Positions 1 to 8,866 of a DNA stretch of 64,000 bases are shown piece after piece. The DNA is from Saccharothrix sp. ST-888. Lineage in GTDB: Bacteria > Actinomycetota > Actinomycetes > Streptomycetales > Streptomycetaceae. Under the pieces are notes generated by a model. That model searched no databases. It was not told the origin of the DNA and saw nothing but the letters and a program-made list of their open reading frames with translations. Positions within the stretch are counted from its first letter, which is position 1, and each line of letters starts with the position of its first letter. A program made the position numbers and the translations under genes. The stretch spans positions 1 to 64,000 of the forward strand of contig NZ_JYJF01000005.1 of assembly GCF_000955975.1 (NCBI RefSeq). Reading direction: 5' to 3'.

Positions 1-841
1 GCGAGGTCTCCCGGATCTGCCAGGACCTGGATGGCCAACTGACCGCGTTCCGCAGCCGCCCCCTGGACCACGTCCGCTTCCCGTACATCTACCTCGACGC
101 GACCTACTGCAAGGCCAGGGTCGAGCACCAGATCGTCTCCCGAGCCGTGGTCATCGCCACCGGGATCACCGAGGACGGCGGCCGCGAGGTCCTGGGGGTG
201 ATGGTCGGCGACAGCGAGACCGAAGTGTTCTGGACCCAGTTCCTGCGCTCCTTGCGCGAACGCGGCCTTGCCGGGGCTCGGCTCGTAATCGGTGACCACC
301 ACTTGGGCCTGGTCAAGGCCATCCGGAAGGTCATGCTCGGGGCCGCCTACCAGCGCTGTCGCGTTCACTTCCTGCGCAACGTCTTCGGCGTGATCAACAA
401 AGAGGCCGCGGAGATGGTCGCCGCGACGATCCGCACGATCTTCGCCCAGCCCACCGCCGATGCGGTCCGCACCCAGCTCGACACCGTCGCCGACATGCTC
501 GGCACCCAGTTCCCGAAGGTCAAGGCGATGCTGCTGGAGGCGAAGACGACCTGACCGCCTTCGCGGTCTTCCCGGAACGACATTGGAAGAAGATCCAATC
601 AACGAACCCTCTGGAGCGGATCAACCGCGAGGTCAAGCGCCGCACCGACGTCGTTCAGGTCTTCCCGAACGACGACGCGCTCCTGCGGCTGGTCACCGCC
701 GTGCTCTTCGAGCTGCACGACGAATGGATCGCCTTCCCCCGCCGCTACCTGCCCGAGGGCAGCATGGACCGGATCTACCCCACCGAGCTCTCCGAAAGCG
801 CCCCCGCGCTACCCAACACCACCACCGAGCCCACCGATTGA
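1..841 (+). pseudogene. IS256/Mutator-type transposase, 5' end off window, frameshifted
   Basis: This is the 3' part of an IS256-family DDE transposase; the element begins left of the window. The frame opens at base 3 and stops at 552-554 after EAKTT. Putting back one base near 546-550 lets the protein continue (DLTAFAVFPERHW) to a TGA at 839-841, so a 1-bp deletion has broken it. The family's catalytic residues are visible: Asp in YLDATY and Asp in VIGDHHLGL before the shift, Glu in NPLERINREVKRR after it. The catalytic halves are therefore split and the copy is presumed dead. Its right flank carries the IS4-type insertion at 861-2407. Confidence 0.9.
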
Positions 842-851
842 TCGGCTACAC

Positions 852-877
852 CACGAAGGGGCAACACCGTTGCGTTT
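852..877. repeat. Left target duplication and left terminal inverted repeat of the IS4-type element
   Basis: CACGAAGGGG (852-861) is the target copy; GCAACACCGTTGCGTTT (861-877) is the inverted repeat. The G at 861 can be assigned to either. The transposase stop codon (876-878) lies inside the repeat. Confidence 0.8.
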
Positions 878-2407
878 AAGTCCTGTTGGGGTTGTCAATG
901 CTCTCGTCTTTGATCATCTGGATGTCGATGGTGTACGCCTGGGACGTCCGCGGGTGCTTGCCGGAGTTGAACTGGTACTTGCTGCTGCGCTTGCGTACCC
1001 GCGCCTTCAGCCTCCAGCGCCGTCCTGCTGGTAGGAGGCTGGCCAGGGCCGCGCGGCCGATCGCACCGACCAGGAGCACGGGGTCTGTGGGGCGGACGCC
1101 GCAGGCGGCCACGATCTGGTCGCCTGCGGTGCTCAGCAGCACGGTCAGGCTGATCCGTTCTGCGGGCAGGTTGGGCTGTGTGACCGTGAGGTCGCCCGCG
1201 ACGCGGACCAGTGCCTGGTAGACCGTCAGCAGTGCGTAGACCTCCTGGTCGAGACCGGGCACCGTCCGCGAGCGGAGAACCCGCCCATCGAGGATGGTCG
1301 ACTTCAGCGAGAAGTAGCAGGTCTCCACCTGCCACCTTCGGTGGTAGAGCTCGATCAGCTCGTGGGCGGGGTGGCGCTCGGCGTCCAAGAGGCTGGTCAT
1401 CAGCCGGCACAACTCGGTGCGGCGGGTGCCGTCGGCCAGGGTGACGGTCATCCATGCCTCGATCATTCGCACCTCGAGGCGGCCGTAGCCGCGCCCGGCC
1501 CGGTACTTCCCGGCGCAGATGCTGGTCAGGTAGGAGCCGTCCGGGAGCGGATGGCGCACTGAGGGCCGCCGCTTACGGGTCGAGCGCAGCAGGAAGGAGG
1601 CGCCGGTGCCCGTGACCGCCTCCAGGAAGTCCACGGCGTCGTAGTAGGCGTCGGCCAGCAGCACCATCGACGCGTCCAGCCGGTCCAACAGCTGTCGTGC
1701 ATAGCCGAGTTCACCGGTCGCGTCCGGGCCGAAGGCCGCGCCGAGGAGTGCGCGGGTGCCGCACTCGACCAGGGCCACCAGGCGTAGGAGGGGGTAGCCG
1801 AACTCGAGGATCTCCCCGGCGTGCTTGGGGTATCGCCAGGTCACCGCCTCCTCGTCCGGGACGCACAGGGTGGTGCCGTCCACCGCGACCACCCGCAGCC
1901 CCTGGTAGAAGGTCCCGGTCTGTGCCCTCGTAGCCACTGGGCCGGCGAGGACCTCGAATAGGCGGCGCAGCGGGGCGCTGCCCAGGCGGCACCGGGCCCG
2001 CGACAGGGAAGAGGAAGCAGGCCGTGCCACCGCGATCCCATTCAGTCCGGCGATGAGCTTGTTCCAGACCGCCTGGTAGGACGAGCGCTCGAAGACAGCC
2101 AGGGCGAGCACGTAGTACACCACGACACGCGCAGGCAGGAGCCGCAGGCGACGTTCGCGGGCACCGGTCTCCTCGAGGATCGCGTCGACCAGCTGTGGAT
2201 CGATGACCTGTGTCAACTCTCCCAAGTGGCCAGGTGCATAGACATCATGGCCTGGAGCCATGGGTGGCAGCGTGGCAGTATTCCGTGCCAACGGGACCTC
2301 CGGTGCGAACGATCTCTGGGCTCGACACCACAGGGATCTACCAGGGGTCCCGTCCTCTCGTTCATCAACTTGACAAGAAGTCAGACGGCCAAACGCAACG
2401 GTGTTGC
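861..2407. mobile_element. Complete IS4-type insertion sequence, about 1.55 kb
   Basis: The ends are perfect 17-bp inverted repeats (861-877 GCAACACCGTTGCGTTT and 2391-2407, its reverse complement). CACGAAGGGG is found directly at both edges (852-861 and 2407-2416); allowing for ambiguity where it meets the repeat tips this is an 8-10 bp target duplication, in the range known for IS4 relatives. One transposase gene fills most of the element. The sequence left of it (..GGCTACAC) and right of it (GACATGACC..) is probably the right flank of the IS256-type element, so this is a nested insertion. Confidence 0.85.
876..2261 (-). CDS. IS4-family transposase
   Basis: This 461-residue DDE transposase moves the surrounding element. 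The IS4 signature Y-x2-R-x3-E-x6-K is exact in the segment YHRRWQVETCYFSLK; the two upstream aspartates sit in VVAVDGTTL and LLADAYYDA. The start is placed at the ATG at 2261 (MAPGHDVYAPG); the frame stays open upstream to 2750, but that part crosses the right terminal repeat at 2391-2407 and leaves the element, so it cannot belong to the gene. The reading frame is intact and the terminal repeats are perfect, so it may be active. The stop overlaps the left terminal repeat. Confidence 0.88.
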   Translation of the reverse strand: MAPGHDVYAPGHLGELTQVIDPQLVDAILEETGARERRLRLLPARVVVYYVLALAVFERSSYQAVWNKLIAGLNGIAVARPASSSLSRARCRLGSAPLRRLFEVLAGPVATRAQTGTFYQGLRVVAVDGTTLCVPDEEAVTWRYPKHAGEILEFGYPLLRLVALVECGTRALLGAAFGPDATGELGYARQLLDRLDASMVLLADAYYDAVDFLEAVTGTGASFLLRSTRKRRPSVRHPLPDGSYLTSICAGKYRAGRGYGRLEVRMIEAWMTVTLADGTRRTELCRLMTSLLDAERHPAHELIELYHRRWQVETCYFSLKSTILDGRVLRSRTVPGLDQEVYALLTVYQALVRVAGDLTVTQPNLPAERISLTVLLSTAGDQIVAACGVRPTDPVLLVGAIGRAALASLLPAGRRWRLKARVRKRSSKYQFNSGKHPRTSQAYTIDIQMIKDESIDNPNRT

Positions 2408-2416
2408 ACGAAGGGG
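2391..2416. repeat. Right terminal inverted repeat and right target duplication of the IS4-type element
   Basis: AAACGCAACGGTGTTGC (2391-2407) is the exact reverse complement of the left repeat; CACGAAGGGG (2407-2416) repeats the sequence left of the element. Confidence 0.8.
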
Positions 2417-2542
2417 GACATGACCTCACCGCGCCTGCTCGTTGGACGATTCCGCGTCGGGCCAACTGCCTCAGCTCTGGCGCCAAGTCCACCCCGAATG
2501 GCGGGCGCAACAGCCCCGCCGCGCGGTCGTTCATTCGTACGG

Positions 2543-2908
2543 TCAGCATGCAGTCGCCCCCCGGTACCTTCGCTTGCTTCCCAATCGGTCGATGTACCAC
2601 CGGCCATCGCTCTTGATCACGCGTGGCGACGTGGTGTTCGTATCCTCGCAGGTAAGCAGCGCCCGCTCGATCGCCAGCCGCCCGGCCAGCGGCAGCGCGG
2701 CAGCCAGTATCGTCGTGTGCCCCTGCCGGAGCGGGCACTGGACCGCACATCCTAGCTGACCATCATCCCATTGAACCCCAATCTCCCTTTCGCTCCAGGT
2801 TGCCCCTCGCGCCGCAATTCGGACACCGACTCTGCACGCGAGTTCCTCCCTGCAACGTCCACCAACCCGGAGCTCGGCGACCGATTTGGTGCGGCCGTCA
2901 AAATCCAT
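2543..2908 (-). CDS. Unrecognised ORF between the IS elements and the integrase, doubtful
   Basis: A 121-residue frame from an ATG at 2908; no ribosome site is visible. Its C-terminal half has GC-rich third positions and ends SDGRWYIDRLG followed by a basic tail, a phrase reminiscent of small secreted or cytosolic actinobacterial proteins, but no signal peptide is seen and I do not recognise a family. It could be a fragment stranded between mobile elements. The rest of 2417-2975 holds only the probable right flank of the IS256-type element and the upstream region of the integrase. Confidence 0.25.
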   Translation of the reverse strand: MDFDGRTKSVAELRVGGRCREELACRVGVRIAARGATWSEREIGVQWDDGQLGCAVQCPLRQGHTTILAAALPLAGRLAIERALLTCEDTNTTSPRVIKSDGRWYIDRLGSKRRYRGATAC

Positions 2909-2975
2909 AACATCAACCACTACTGCACTTCGGCGACGACTGTGACGTGTCGACGCACGAACAGAAAGGTGGAAC

Positions 2976-4063
2976 TTGGCTACGATCACCGATCACGGGC
3001 CTGGCTTCAGTGGCAAGCGCTGGACCGTGCGCTACCGGGAGCCCGGCGGCCGCACCGCTCGGCAGCGAGAGAAGTCCTTCGATCGGAAGAAGGACGCAAC
3101 GGACTTCGCCATCAAAGTCGAGAACGACAAGCGTGAGAACGTCTACGTCGACCCGACCGCCGGCAAGGTGCCGTTGCACCGTTACGCTGCCGAGTGGCTG
3201 AACGCGAAGAGCATGTCCGCTGGCACCACGGAGTCCTGCGAGCGCATCATGCGCCTGCACGTGATCCCGTACCTGGGCCGCAAGAGCCTGTCGCAGGTCA
3301 CCACGGCCGACATCGAAGAGCTCTACGCCCGGTGGCGCAGGGCTGGAGCGGCACCCAACACCATCGAGACACGACACATCGCCGTGTCCGGCCTGTTCTC
3401 CCATGCCGTTCGACACAAGCGCACCATCAAAAGCCCGGTCCAGCAGGCTGAAAGGCCGCACAGTCCTGTTATCCGTGTGGACGAGAGGAGCCTTCCCGAA
3501 TACGAAGAGATAGCCGCACTGGCTCGCGGAATCGGCCCACGCCTGGAGCCGTCGATCTGGCTCATGGCTTGCTGCGGGCTGCGCATAGGCGAATCCCTGG
3601 GAATCTTCCCCGAAGATATCCACGGCGGCACACTTCGCCTCAGGCGACAAGTTGTCCGCATCAAAGGCGGAACAGGGAAATACATGGCGCCCTACGCCCC
3701 TCTCAAGCATCGAAAGGAAGGAGAGTGGCGCAACGTCCCGGTGCCTCGATTCGTCGAATCACTCGTGAGCGCCTTCCGATCACAAATGAGGCCGGAGGGA
3801 TGCCCTACCCGGAGCTCGTCCGGAAATCCTGGGGCCGCGCCACTCAGCGACGTGGCCTGAAGAACTTCACACCTCACGACCTGCGCCACAAATGGGCCAC
3901 CGTGGCCTTGAGCAACGGTGTTCCCATTCACGAGGTCTCCCGCTGGATGGGGCACAGGTCCATCACGGTCACCGTGGACCGGTACGGCCACCTGACCCGA
4001 GACGGCGGCGACTGCTGCCGCCGGGTCGTCGAGACGGCGGTGGGCCGACACCTCGTCAGCTGA
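2976..4063 (+). pseudogene. Tyrosine site-specific integrase, broken by a small deletion
   Basis: The gene starts at TTG 2976 behind AAAGGTGG and resembles integrases of actinomycete integrative plasmids and phages: N-terminal SAM-like core-binding region (about residues 50-150), then the catalytic domain. The catalytic Arg is in MACCGLRIGESLG. At about 3776, after VESLVSAF, the frame is lost and stops at 3860; the second part continues in another frame as ITNEAGGMPYPELV, with HDLRHKWAT (His and Arg), WMGHRS (His) and the nucleophile Tyr in VDRYGHL, ending at 4063. Family members have a longer link here, so a deletion not divisible by three is likely. No excisionase gene is next to it. It is a relic of an integrated element. 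Confidence 0.85.
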
Positions 4064-5462
4064 TCCCGACCTCCCGCAGTGCCTGGTGCTGACTTGGTGC
4101 TGAGTTGACGGGCCAGTAGACGTAACACACGCCGCCCGAACCGGCTCTGACCTGCCCGTTTGCGTCGTAGCGCCTGGTGCGCAGCCAGATGTTCTCGAAC
4201 TGGCGCCGCCGGTAGACCCGCCTGACCTGGTCGTCGCCGGCCGAGGCGGGGTCGTTGGCAATGACGTCGCCGTCGTCGGTGAAGCCGATGACGGCCATCA
4301 GGTGGCCGTCGGTGCCGTAGCCCGCGCCGTCCAGTTCGGTCCTGAGGAAGGACTGGGAGGTGATGACCGGGATACCCGCGCCGATCAGCCGCTCGACGTC
4401 GGTGAGGGAGCCGAGGCGGGTGATGACGGCCTGCAGGTCCTGGTAGGTCGCGGCGTAGGCGGCGTTGAAGGGCCAGTTGCCGCAGCCCCGGTACTGGTGG
4501 TCGTAGGTGGACCGGGCGGCGTGGCAGACCTGGCGGTCCGCGTAGGAGGTGTCGACCCAGGCCAGGTCCACGGCGGTGGGCCTGCGGCCCCAGTACTCGA
4601 TGACCATCTGGGAGGAGGTGGGGCTGCACCAGGCCTCTCCCCCGTTGTCGTACTCCGGGTACTGCCCCCGGTGGATCTCCTGCGAGTACCGGGGGACGGC
4701 CAGCTCGCGGCCCCGGCCGGACAAGGGTCCGGAGAGGGGTACGGAGGCGGGCACCTCGAAGCGGCCCGGGAGGTCCGAGCCCACCGCGCCCAGGCGCCGG
4801 ACGGTGGGGGTGAGTTCCGAGCCGGGCTTGCGGTACAGGGTCAGCCGGAGCGTGTACGAGGCCAGGCGCAGAGCGCTCTCCGGAGCGTCGATGGCGAAGG
4901 TGTCGGTGGCGATACTGCTCCTGCCGTCCCGCTGGCCGCCCACGGAGGTACGGAGGATGTCCTGGTCGGACGCGGCCCAACGGCCCATGACGTACCAGGG
5001 CGTCGATCCGCCGTCGCTGTAGGTGCCGCGCAGTTCGACGGCGAGCCAGGTGCCGACGGGAGTGTGCGCGTTCCAGGAGACGACCAGCTCGGTGGCGGGA
5101 GTCGCCGCCTCCCGCACCGGGGAGGTCCAGCTGGCGAACTCCCAGGTGGTGCTCCGGCCGCTGTGCGGGTCGAGGTAGTCGATGGTGCCGACCGGGATCG
5201 CGATGGCCACCCCCGGGAGTTTTTTGCCGCCCGCCATCCCGGTCCCCTGGTGGTCCCCCAGGCTCCAGTCGGCGGCGGTGGTCCACGCGTGGTACTCCAC
5301 CCGGGCGTTCGGATCGGCCGGCGCAGGGCGCAGCGCGGGACCGGCAGGCACCGCCCCGTCGGGTGGAGGTGCGGGTGAGCCGTGGGCCGGTGCGGCGACG
5401 GTATCGGCCGCTGTGGCGAGCGCGGCCGTCAGAATGGTTCGCCGTGACGCAAAGCCGTTCAC
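4056..5462 (-). CDS. Exported C39-like peptidase
   Basis: A 468-residue protein with an N-terminal export signal (FASRRTILTAALATAADTV then Ala/Pro-rich), GTG start at 5462 with GGAGG eight bases upstream. Residues 50-250 form a beta-rich region of unknown role; the C-terminal third is a papain-fold C39-type domain with Cys279 in EAWCSPTSSQ, His387 in GTDGHLMAVIGF and Asp404 in ANDPAS, matching the usual Cys-His-Asp order. It probably cleaves peptides or peptidoglycan cross-bridges outside the cell. The last 18 or so residues (NSAPSQHQALREVGIS) read through the repeat region behind the integrase and overlap its 3' end by 8 bases, so the C-terminus may have been rewritten by the integration event. 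Confidence 0.8.
   Translation of the reverse strand: MNGFASRRTILTAALATAADTVAAPAHGSPAPPPDGAVPAGPALRPAPADPNARVEYHAWTTAADWSLGDHQGTGMAGGKKLPGVAIAIPVGTIDYLDPHSGRSTTWEFASWTSPVREAATPATELVVSWNAHTPVGTWLAVELRGTYSDGGSTPWYVMGRWAASDQDILRTSVGGQRDGRSSIATDTFAIDAPESALRLASYTLRLTLYRKPGSELTPTVRRLGAVGSDLPGRFEVPASVPLSGPLSGRGRELAVPRYSQEIHRGQYPEYDNGGEAWCSPTSSQMVIEYWGRRPTAVDLAWVDTSYADRQVCHAARSTYDHQYRGCGNWPFNAAYAATYQDLQAVITRLGSLTDVERLIGAGIPVITSQSFLRTELDGAGYGTDGHLMAVIGFTDDGDVIANDPASAGDDQVRRVYRRRQFENIWLRTRRYDANGQVRAGSGGVCYVYWPVNSAPSQHQALREVGIS
4083..4103. repeat. Two 11-bp tandem repeats behind the integrase
   Basis: CTGGTGCTGAC and TTGGTGCTGAG follow each other directly, so TGGTGCTGA recurs at exactly one helical turn. 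Such short direct repeats beside an integrase gene are typical arm-type binding sites of tyrosine integrases; that role here is inferred. They fall inside the 3' end of the peptidase frame on the other strand. Confidence 0.5.
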
Positions 5463-5620
5463 CGTATCGGCCTCCGATTACTCCCGGGTGGCCGCTCAAG
5501 ACTGCCGCAGCCCCGCTCGTTGCGCTGTCCTGCCTGCCAGTCCTACCAGGGCCTCGGCGCCCCCGCTCGCCCGACTCGCGGCGCCGCACCGGACATCCGG
5601 CCCCGGCCGGCACGGGCGGG

Positions 5621-6502
5621 TCAGTCCAGGCCGGCCCGGCGACGGGCCACCTCGGCGACCGCCGCCCAGTCGCGGTCCGCGTCGCCGTGGGCGACGGCGT
5701 CCAGGAAGGCGTCGCGCAGGACTCCGCCGAAGGGCAGCGGTACGTGCTGCTCGGCGCCCGCCTCCAGGGCGAGGTTGACGTCCTTGAGGCCGAGGACGAG
5801 CCGGAACCCGACGGGCTCGTACCGCCGTTCGGCGACCATCGCGCCGTAGCCGGAGTAGACCGGGCCGGGGAAGACGGTGTTGGTGAGCAGCTCGACCAGG
5901 TCGGTCGCCTTGACGCCGTTGGCCTCGGCGAGGCTGGTCGCCTCGGCCATGGACTCGATGGCGCAGGCGAGCAGGAAGTTGGTGCTGATCTTGGCGGCGT
6001 TGGCCTGGTACGGCTCGCTGCCGAGGCGCCAGGTGCGCTGCCCCAGCGCGGCGAACAGGGGCTCGGCCCGGTCCAGCAGTGCCTCGGGGCCCGCCGCCAG
6101 GATGTTGAGCCGACCGGCCTCGGCCACCTCGGCCCGGCCCAGGACGGGGGCGGCGAGGTAGCCGATCCGGTGCTCGGCGTGCAGTTCGGTGGCGCGGCGG
6201 GCCAGCGGGAGCGAGACGGTGGCCATGTTGATGTGCAGCCACGCCCGGGCGTTCGCGAGCAGCGCCGGATCGTGCAGATTCGACTCGACCGCCTTGTCGT
6301 CCGCGAGCATCGACACGACGATGTCGTTGTCGAAGGCCTCGGTCAGGTCGGCGGCGGCCAGCGCCCCCTGCTCGACCAGTGCCTTCACCGGCCCGGGCGA
6401 GCGGTTCCACACCTGCACGGAGAAGCCCGCCCGGACCAGGTTGGCGGCCATGCCACGCCCCATCGAACCGAGTCCGACGAAGCCGACCGTGAGTGCCGTC
6501 AT
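5621..6502 (-). CDS. NAD(P)-dependent oxidoreductase of the 3-hydroxyisobutyrate dehydrogenase family
   Basis: A 293-residue cytosolic dehydrogenase. The Rossmann motif GFVGLGSMGRGMA is at the very N-terminus; the second conserved block with the catalytic lysine is in QANAAKISTNFLL, and the family substrate-binding Gly-rich part is LAAPVLGR, lacking the classic VSGG. Reported relatives reduce or oxidise beta-hydroxy acids or act as imine reductases, so the substrate is open. The start is the ATG at 6502 (MTALTVGF) with GGAGAGAG upstream; the longer frame to 6595 adds a non-conserved stretch. It is monocistronic in appearance. Confidence 0.8.
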   Translation of the reverse strand: MTALTVGFVGLGSMGRGMAANLVRAGFSVQVWNRSPGPVKALVEQGALAAADLTEAFDNDIVVSMLADDKAVESNLHDPALLANARAWLHINMATVSLPLARRATELHAEHRIGYLAAPVLGRAEVAEAGRLNILAAGPEALLDRAEPLFAALGQRTWRLGSEPYQANAAKISTNFLLACAIESMAEATSLAEANGVKATDLVELLTNTVFPGPVYSGYGAMVAERRYEPVGFRLVLGLKDVNLALEAGAEQHVPLPFGGVLRDAFLDAVAHGDADRDWAAVAEVARRRAGLD

Positions 6503-6578
6503 CGTCTCTCTCCTCGCCGTCATCGACATCCGTACGGCCCGACTGTACGTCAAGTCCATTGCGGTGCCGCCTTGCTGG

Positions 6579-6776
6579 TCAGCGCCCGACGCCATCTGCG
6601 GCCTCGCTGTCCGCGATCGGCTCCGGAAGCGGAACGCTGTCCGGAGCGGTGACGCCGGTACCGCGAACGCCGGAGGTGCCGGCGTCGGCCGGGGCCGCGT
6701 GGGCGCCGGGAGCGGTCAGTGAGGCGACCACCCCGACGGCGAGGGACGCGACGGCGAGCATGCTGCGCTTCTTCAT
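6579..6776 (-). CDS. Small secreted peptide, unknown function
   Basis: A 65-residue product with a clear Sec signal (MKKRSMLAVASLAVGVV, cleavage likely after AHA) leaving about 38 residues, Pro/Ala/Asp rich without cysteine. A strong GGGGAGGG ribosome site precedes ATG 6776. I do not recognise the mature part. It is separated from the dehydrogenase by 76 bases and could share its transcript. Confidence 0.55.
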   Translation of the reverse strand: MKKRSMLAVASLAVGVVASLTAPGAHAAPADAGTSGVRGTGVTAPDSVPLPEPIADSEAADGVGR

Positions 6777-6928
6777 GCCCTCCCCAACGAGTCGGCCGAC
6801 GAGGAGTCACGCCGAGAAGCTCCGCCGGACAGTGCCGTCGACGGGTCTCCCCGAGCGGGCGGCCCGAGCCGACGGCCGTGCGGAAAACCGTTCGGACCGG
6901 CACCTCCCGCGCGGCTACCGTGACCCGC

Positions 6929-7372
6929 ATGACGACCGACCACACCCCGCCACCGGACCACCTCGCGCTGCCCAGGGCGTACTTCGCCTTCCCGGGGCCG
7001 CTCCGCGACCGCCTCGTCGCGGCGATCCTGGACGGCTCGAAGACCTCCACCACCGGCCTGCTGGTCGAGTACGAGTTCGAGGACGAGCCCCTGCCGCTGC
7101 CGGGCACCCGCTCCGCCGTGGTCGACTCCGCAGACCGTCCGGTGGCCGTGATCGAGGTGACGGAGGTGCGCGTGGTCCCGCTGGCCGAGGTCGACCTGGC
7201 GCACGCGGTGGACGAGGGCGAGGGCCACACCACGGTCGCGCAGTGGCGGGCGGACCACGAGGAGTACTGGCACAGCGCGGACTACCGGGCGGCGCTGGAC
7301 GATCCCGGGTTCACCGTGGACGACTCCACCGTGGCGGTCCTGGAACGCTTCCGGCTCGTCACCGCACTCTGA
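6929..7372 (+). CDS. ASCH-domain protein
   Basis: A 147-residue protein with an ASCH fold: the family-typical segment ILDGSKTSTTGLLVEYE near the N-terminus, then VVDSADRPVAVIEVTEVRV and a conserved HEEYW-type region. ASCH proteins bind or process RNA or modified nucleosides; the substrate here is unknown. There is no ribosome site; TACCGT ends seven bases before the ATG, so the message is probably leaderless. It converges on the amidohydrolase gene. Confidence 0.75.
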   Translation: MTTDHTPPPDHLALPRAYFAFPGPLRDRLVAAILDGSKTSTTGLLVEYEFEDEPLPLPGTRSAVVDSADRPVAVIEVTEVRVVPLAEVDLAHAVDEGEGHTTVAQWRADHEEYWHSADYRAALDDPGFTVDDSTVAVLERFRLVTAL

Positions 7373-7416
7373 CGGCCCCGCGCCGCGCCCCGACGGCACG
7401 GCACCTGGCAGTCCGG

Positions 7417-8619
7417 TCAGCCTGCGGTGGCCGCGAGGCGGCGGGTGGCCAGGTCGGCCAGCAGGGCGGCCTGGCGGGAGAGAACGGTGTCGTCGAAGGC
7501 CGCGGACGGTGCGTGGTTCATCGGCGCCGTGCTCGGGTCGCGGTCCGGGGGCGTGGCGCCGAGGAAGAGCATGGCCCCGGGGACCCGCTCCAGGACGAGC
7601 GAGAAGTCCTCCGAGCCGCTGACCGGGTTGGGGGTGACCACGGCCTGCTCGGGGCCGAAGAGTTCCCGGGCGGTGTCCAGGGCGAAGCCGGTCTCGTCGG
7701 GGGTGTTGACCGTCACCGGGTACATCTCCGCGTACTCCGCCTCGACGTCCAGCCCGTGGGCCTGGGCGATCCCCTTGACCAGGGCCGGGAGTCCGGTGCG
7801 GAGCAGGTCCCGGTTCCGGGCCGAGAAGCTGCGGACGGTGGCCTCGAAGGCCGCGGTCTCGGGGATGATGTTGCTCTGCGTCCCCGCGCTCAGCCGGCCG
7901 ACCGAGACGACCACCGGGTCGAAGACGTCGAAGGTGCGGGTCACGAAGGTCTGCAGGGCGGTGACCATCTCGCAGACGGCGGGCACCGGGTCCTTGGCCC
8001 GGTGCGGGGCCGAGCCGTGGCCGCCCTGGCCGCTGACGGTCACCCGGAGCTCGTCGCTGGCGCTCATCATCGGGCCCGGACGGCCGGTCACCAGCCCGCC
8101 GGGGAGCTGGCCGGCGGTCACATGGAGCGCGTACGCGGCGTCGAGCGGCTTGCCCGCGGCGTCCAGTACGCCCTCGTCGATCATCGCGCCCGCGCCGTTG
8201 AACCCCTCCTCCCCCGGCTGGAACATGAAGACCACGTCGCCGCCCAGCCGCTCGCGCCGGTCGCAGAGCAGCCTGGCCGCGCCCACCAGGCCGGCGGTGT
8301 GCAGGTCGTGGCCGCAGGCGTGCATCACTCCCTCGGTCCGGGAGGCGAACTCGGCACCGGTGCGCTCCTGGACCGGCAGCGCGTCCATGTCGCCGCGCAG
8401 CAGCACCGCTCCGCCGGGGCCGCCGGTACCGCGCAGCACGGCCGTGACGGAGCTGAGCGAGCGTCCGGTGCCGATCTCCAGCGGCAGCCCGTCCAAGGCG
8501 GCCAGCACCTTCTCCTGGGTTCTCGGGAGGTGCAGTCCGAGCTCGGGGTCGCGGTGCAGTGCCCGGCGCAGTTCGGCCAGTTCGCCCTGGAGCTCCGCTG
8601 CCCGTTCGACTGTCGACAT
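7417..8619 (-). CDS. M20-family metallo-amidohydrolase
   Basis: A 400-residue zinc amidohydrolase of the hippurate/IAA-amino acid hydrolase type. Metal-site motifs are in order: RGDMDALP, the Cys-His pair of MHACGHDLHTA, the Glu-Glu of FQPGEEG, and a late HAPSAAFDD region; the dimerisation insert lies between about residues 180 and 290. It likely removes acyl groups from N-acyl amino acids in the cytosol. Start chosen at ATG 8619 (MSTVERAAEL) behind GGAGGA; the frame upstream to 8838 reads into the divergent promoter region of murQ. Confidence 0.85.
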   Translation of the reverse strand: MSTVERAAELQGELAELRRALHRDPELGLHLPRTQEKVLAALDGLPLEIGTGRSLSSVTAVLRGTGGPGGAVLLRGDMDALPVQERTGAEFASRTEGVMHACGHDLHTAGLVGAARLLCDRRERLGGDVVFMFQPGEEGFNGAGAMIDEGVLDAAGKPLDAAYALHVTAGQLPGGLVTGRPGPMMSASDELRVTVSGQGGHGSAPHRAKDPVPAVCEMVTALQTFVTRTFDVFDPVVVSVGRLSAGTQSNIIPETAAFEATVRSFSARNRDLLRTGLPALVKGIAQAHGLDVEAEYAEMYPVTVNTPDETGFALDTARELFGPEQAVVTPNPVSGSEDFSLVLERVPGAMLFLGATPPDRDPSTAPMNHAPSAAFDDTVLSRQAALLADLATRRLAATAG

Positions 8620-8866
8620 GGTTGTCCTCCGCCTCTCGTCGGTGCGTCCGTTCGGTCGGGCGTCCGACGGCGCGTCAGGGGTGCTCGGCGCCGCGGACCG
8701 CCCCAGGATGAAGCCTTGGAGCGCCGATTGCCCAGTAGACGCCGGGAACCCACCGCGCCCACCGCCACGGAGAGTTGTTCCCACCGATCCCCGCGGCCCC
8801 TGGGTACGACCGGGTCGGGGCAGTATCGTGCGACCCACTCGACCGCCGCCCAGCTACGGAGGCCCC

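Noticed and set aside
2262..2750. N-terminal extension of the IS4-type transposase frame to 2750
   Set aside because: It would cross the right terminal inverted repeat and leave the element; the extra residues show no family similarity and an ATG at 2261 fits relatives.
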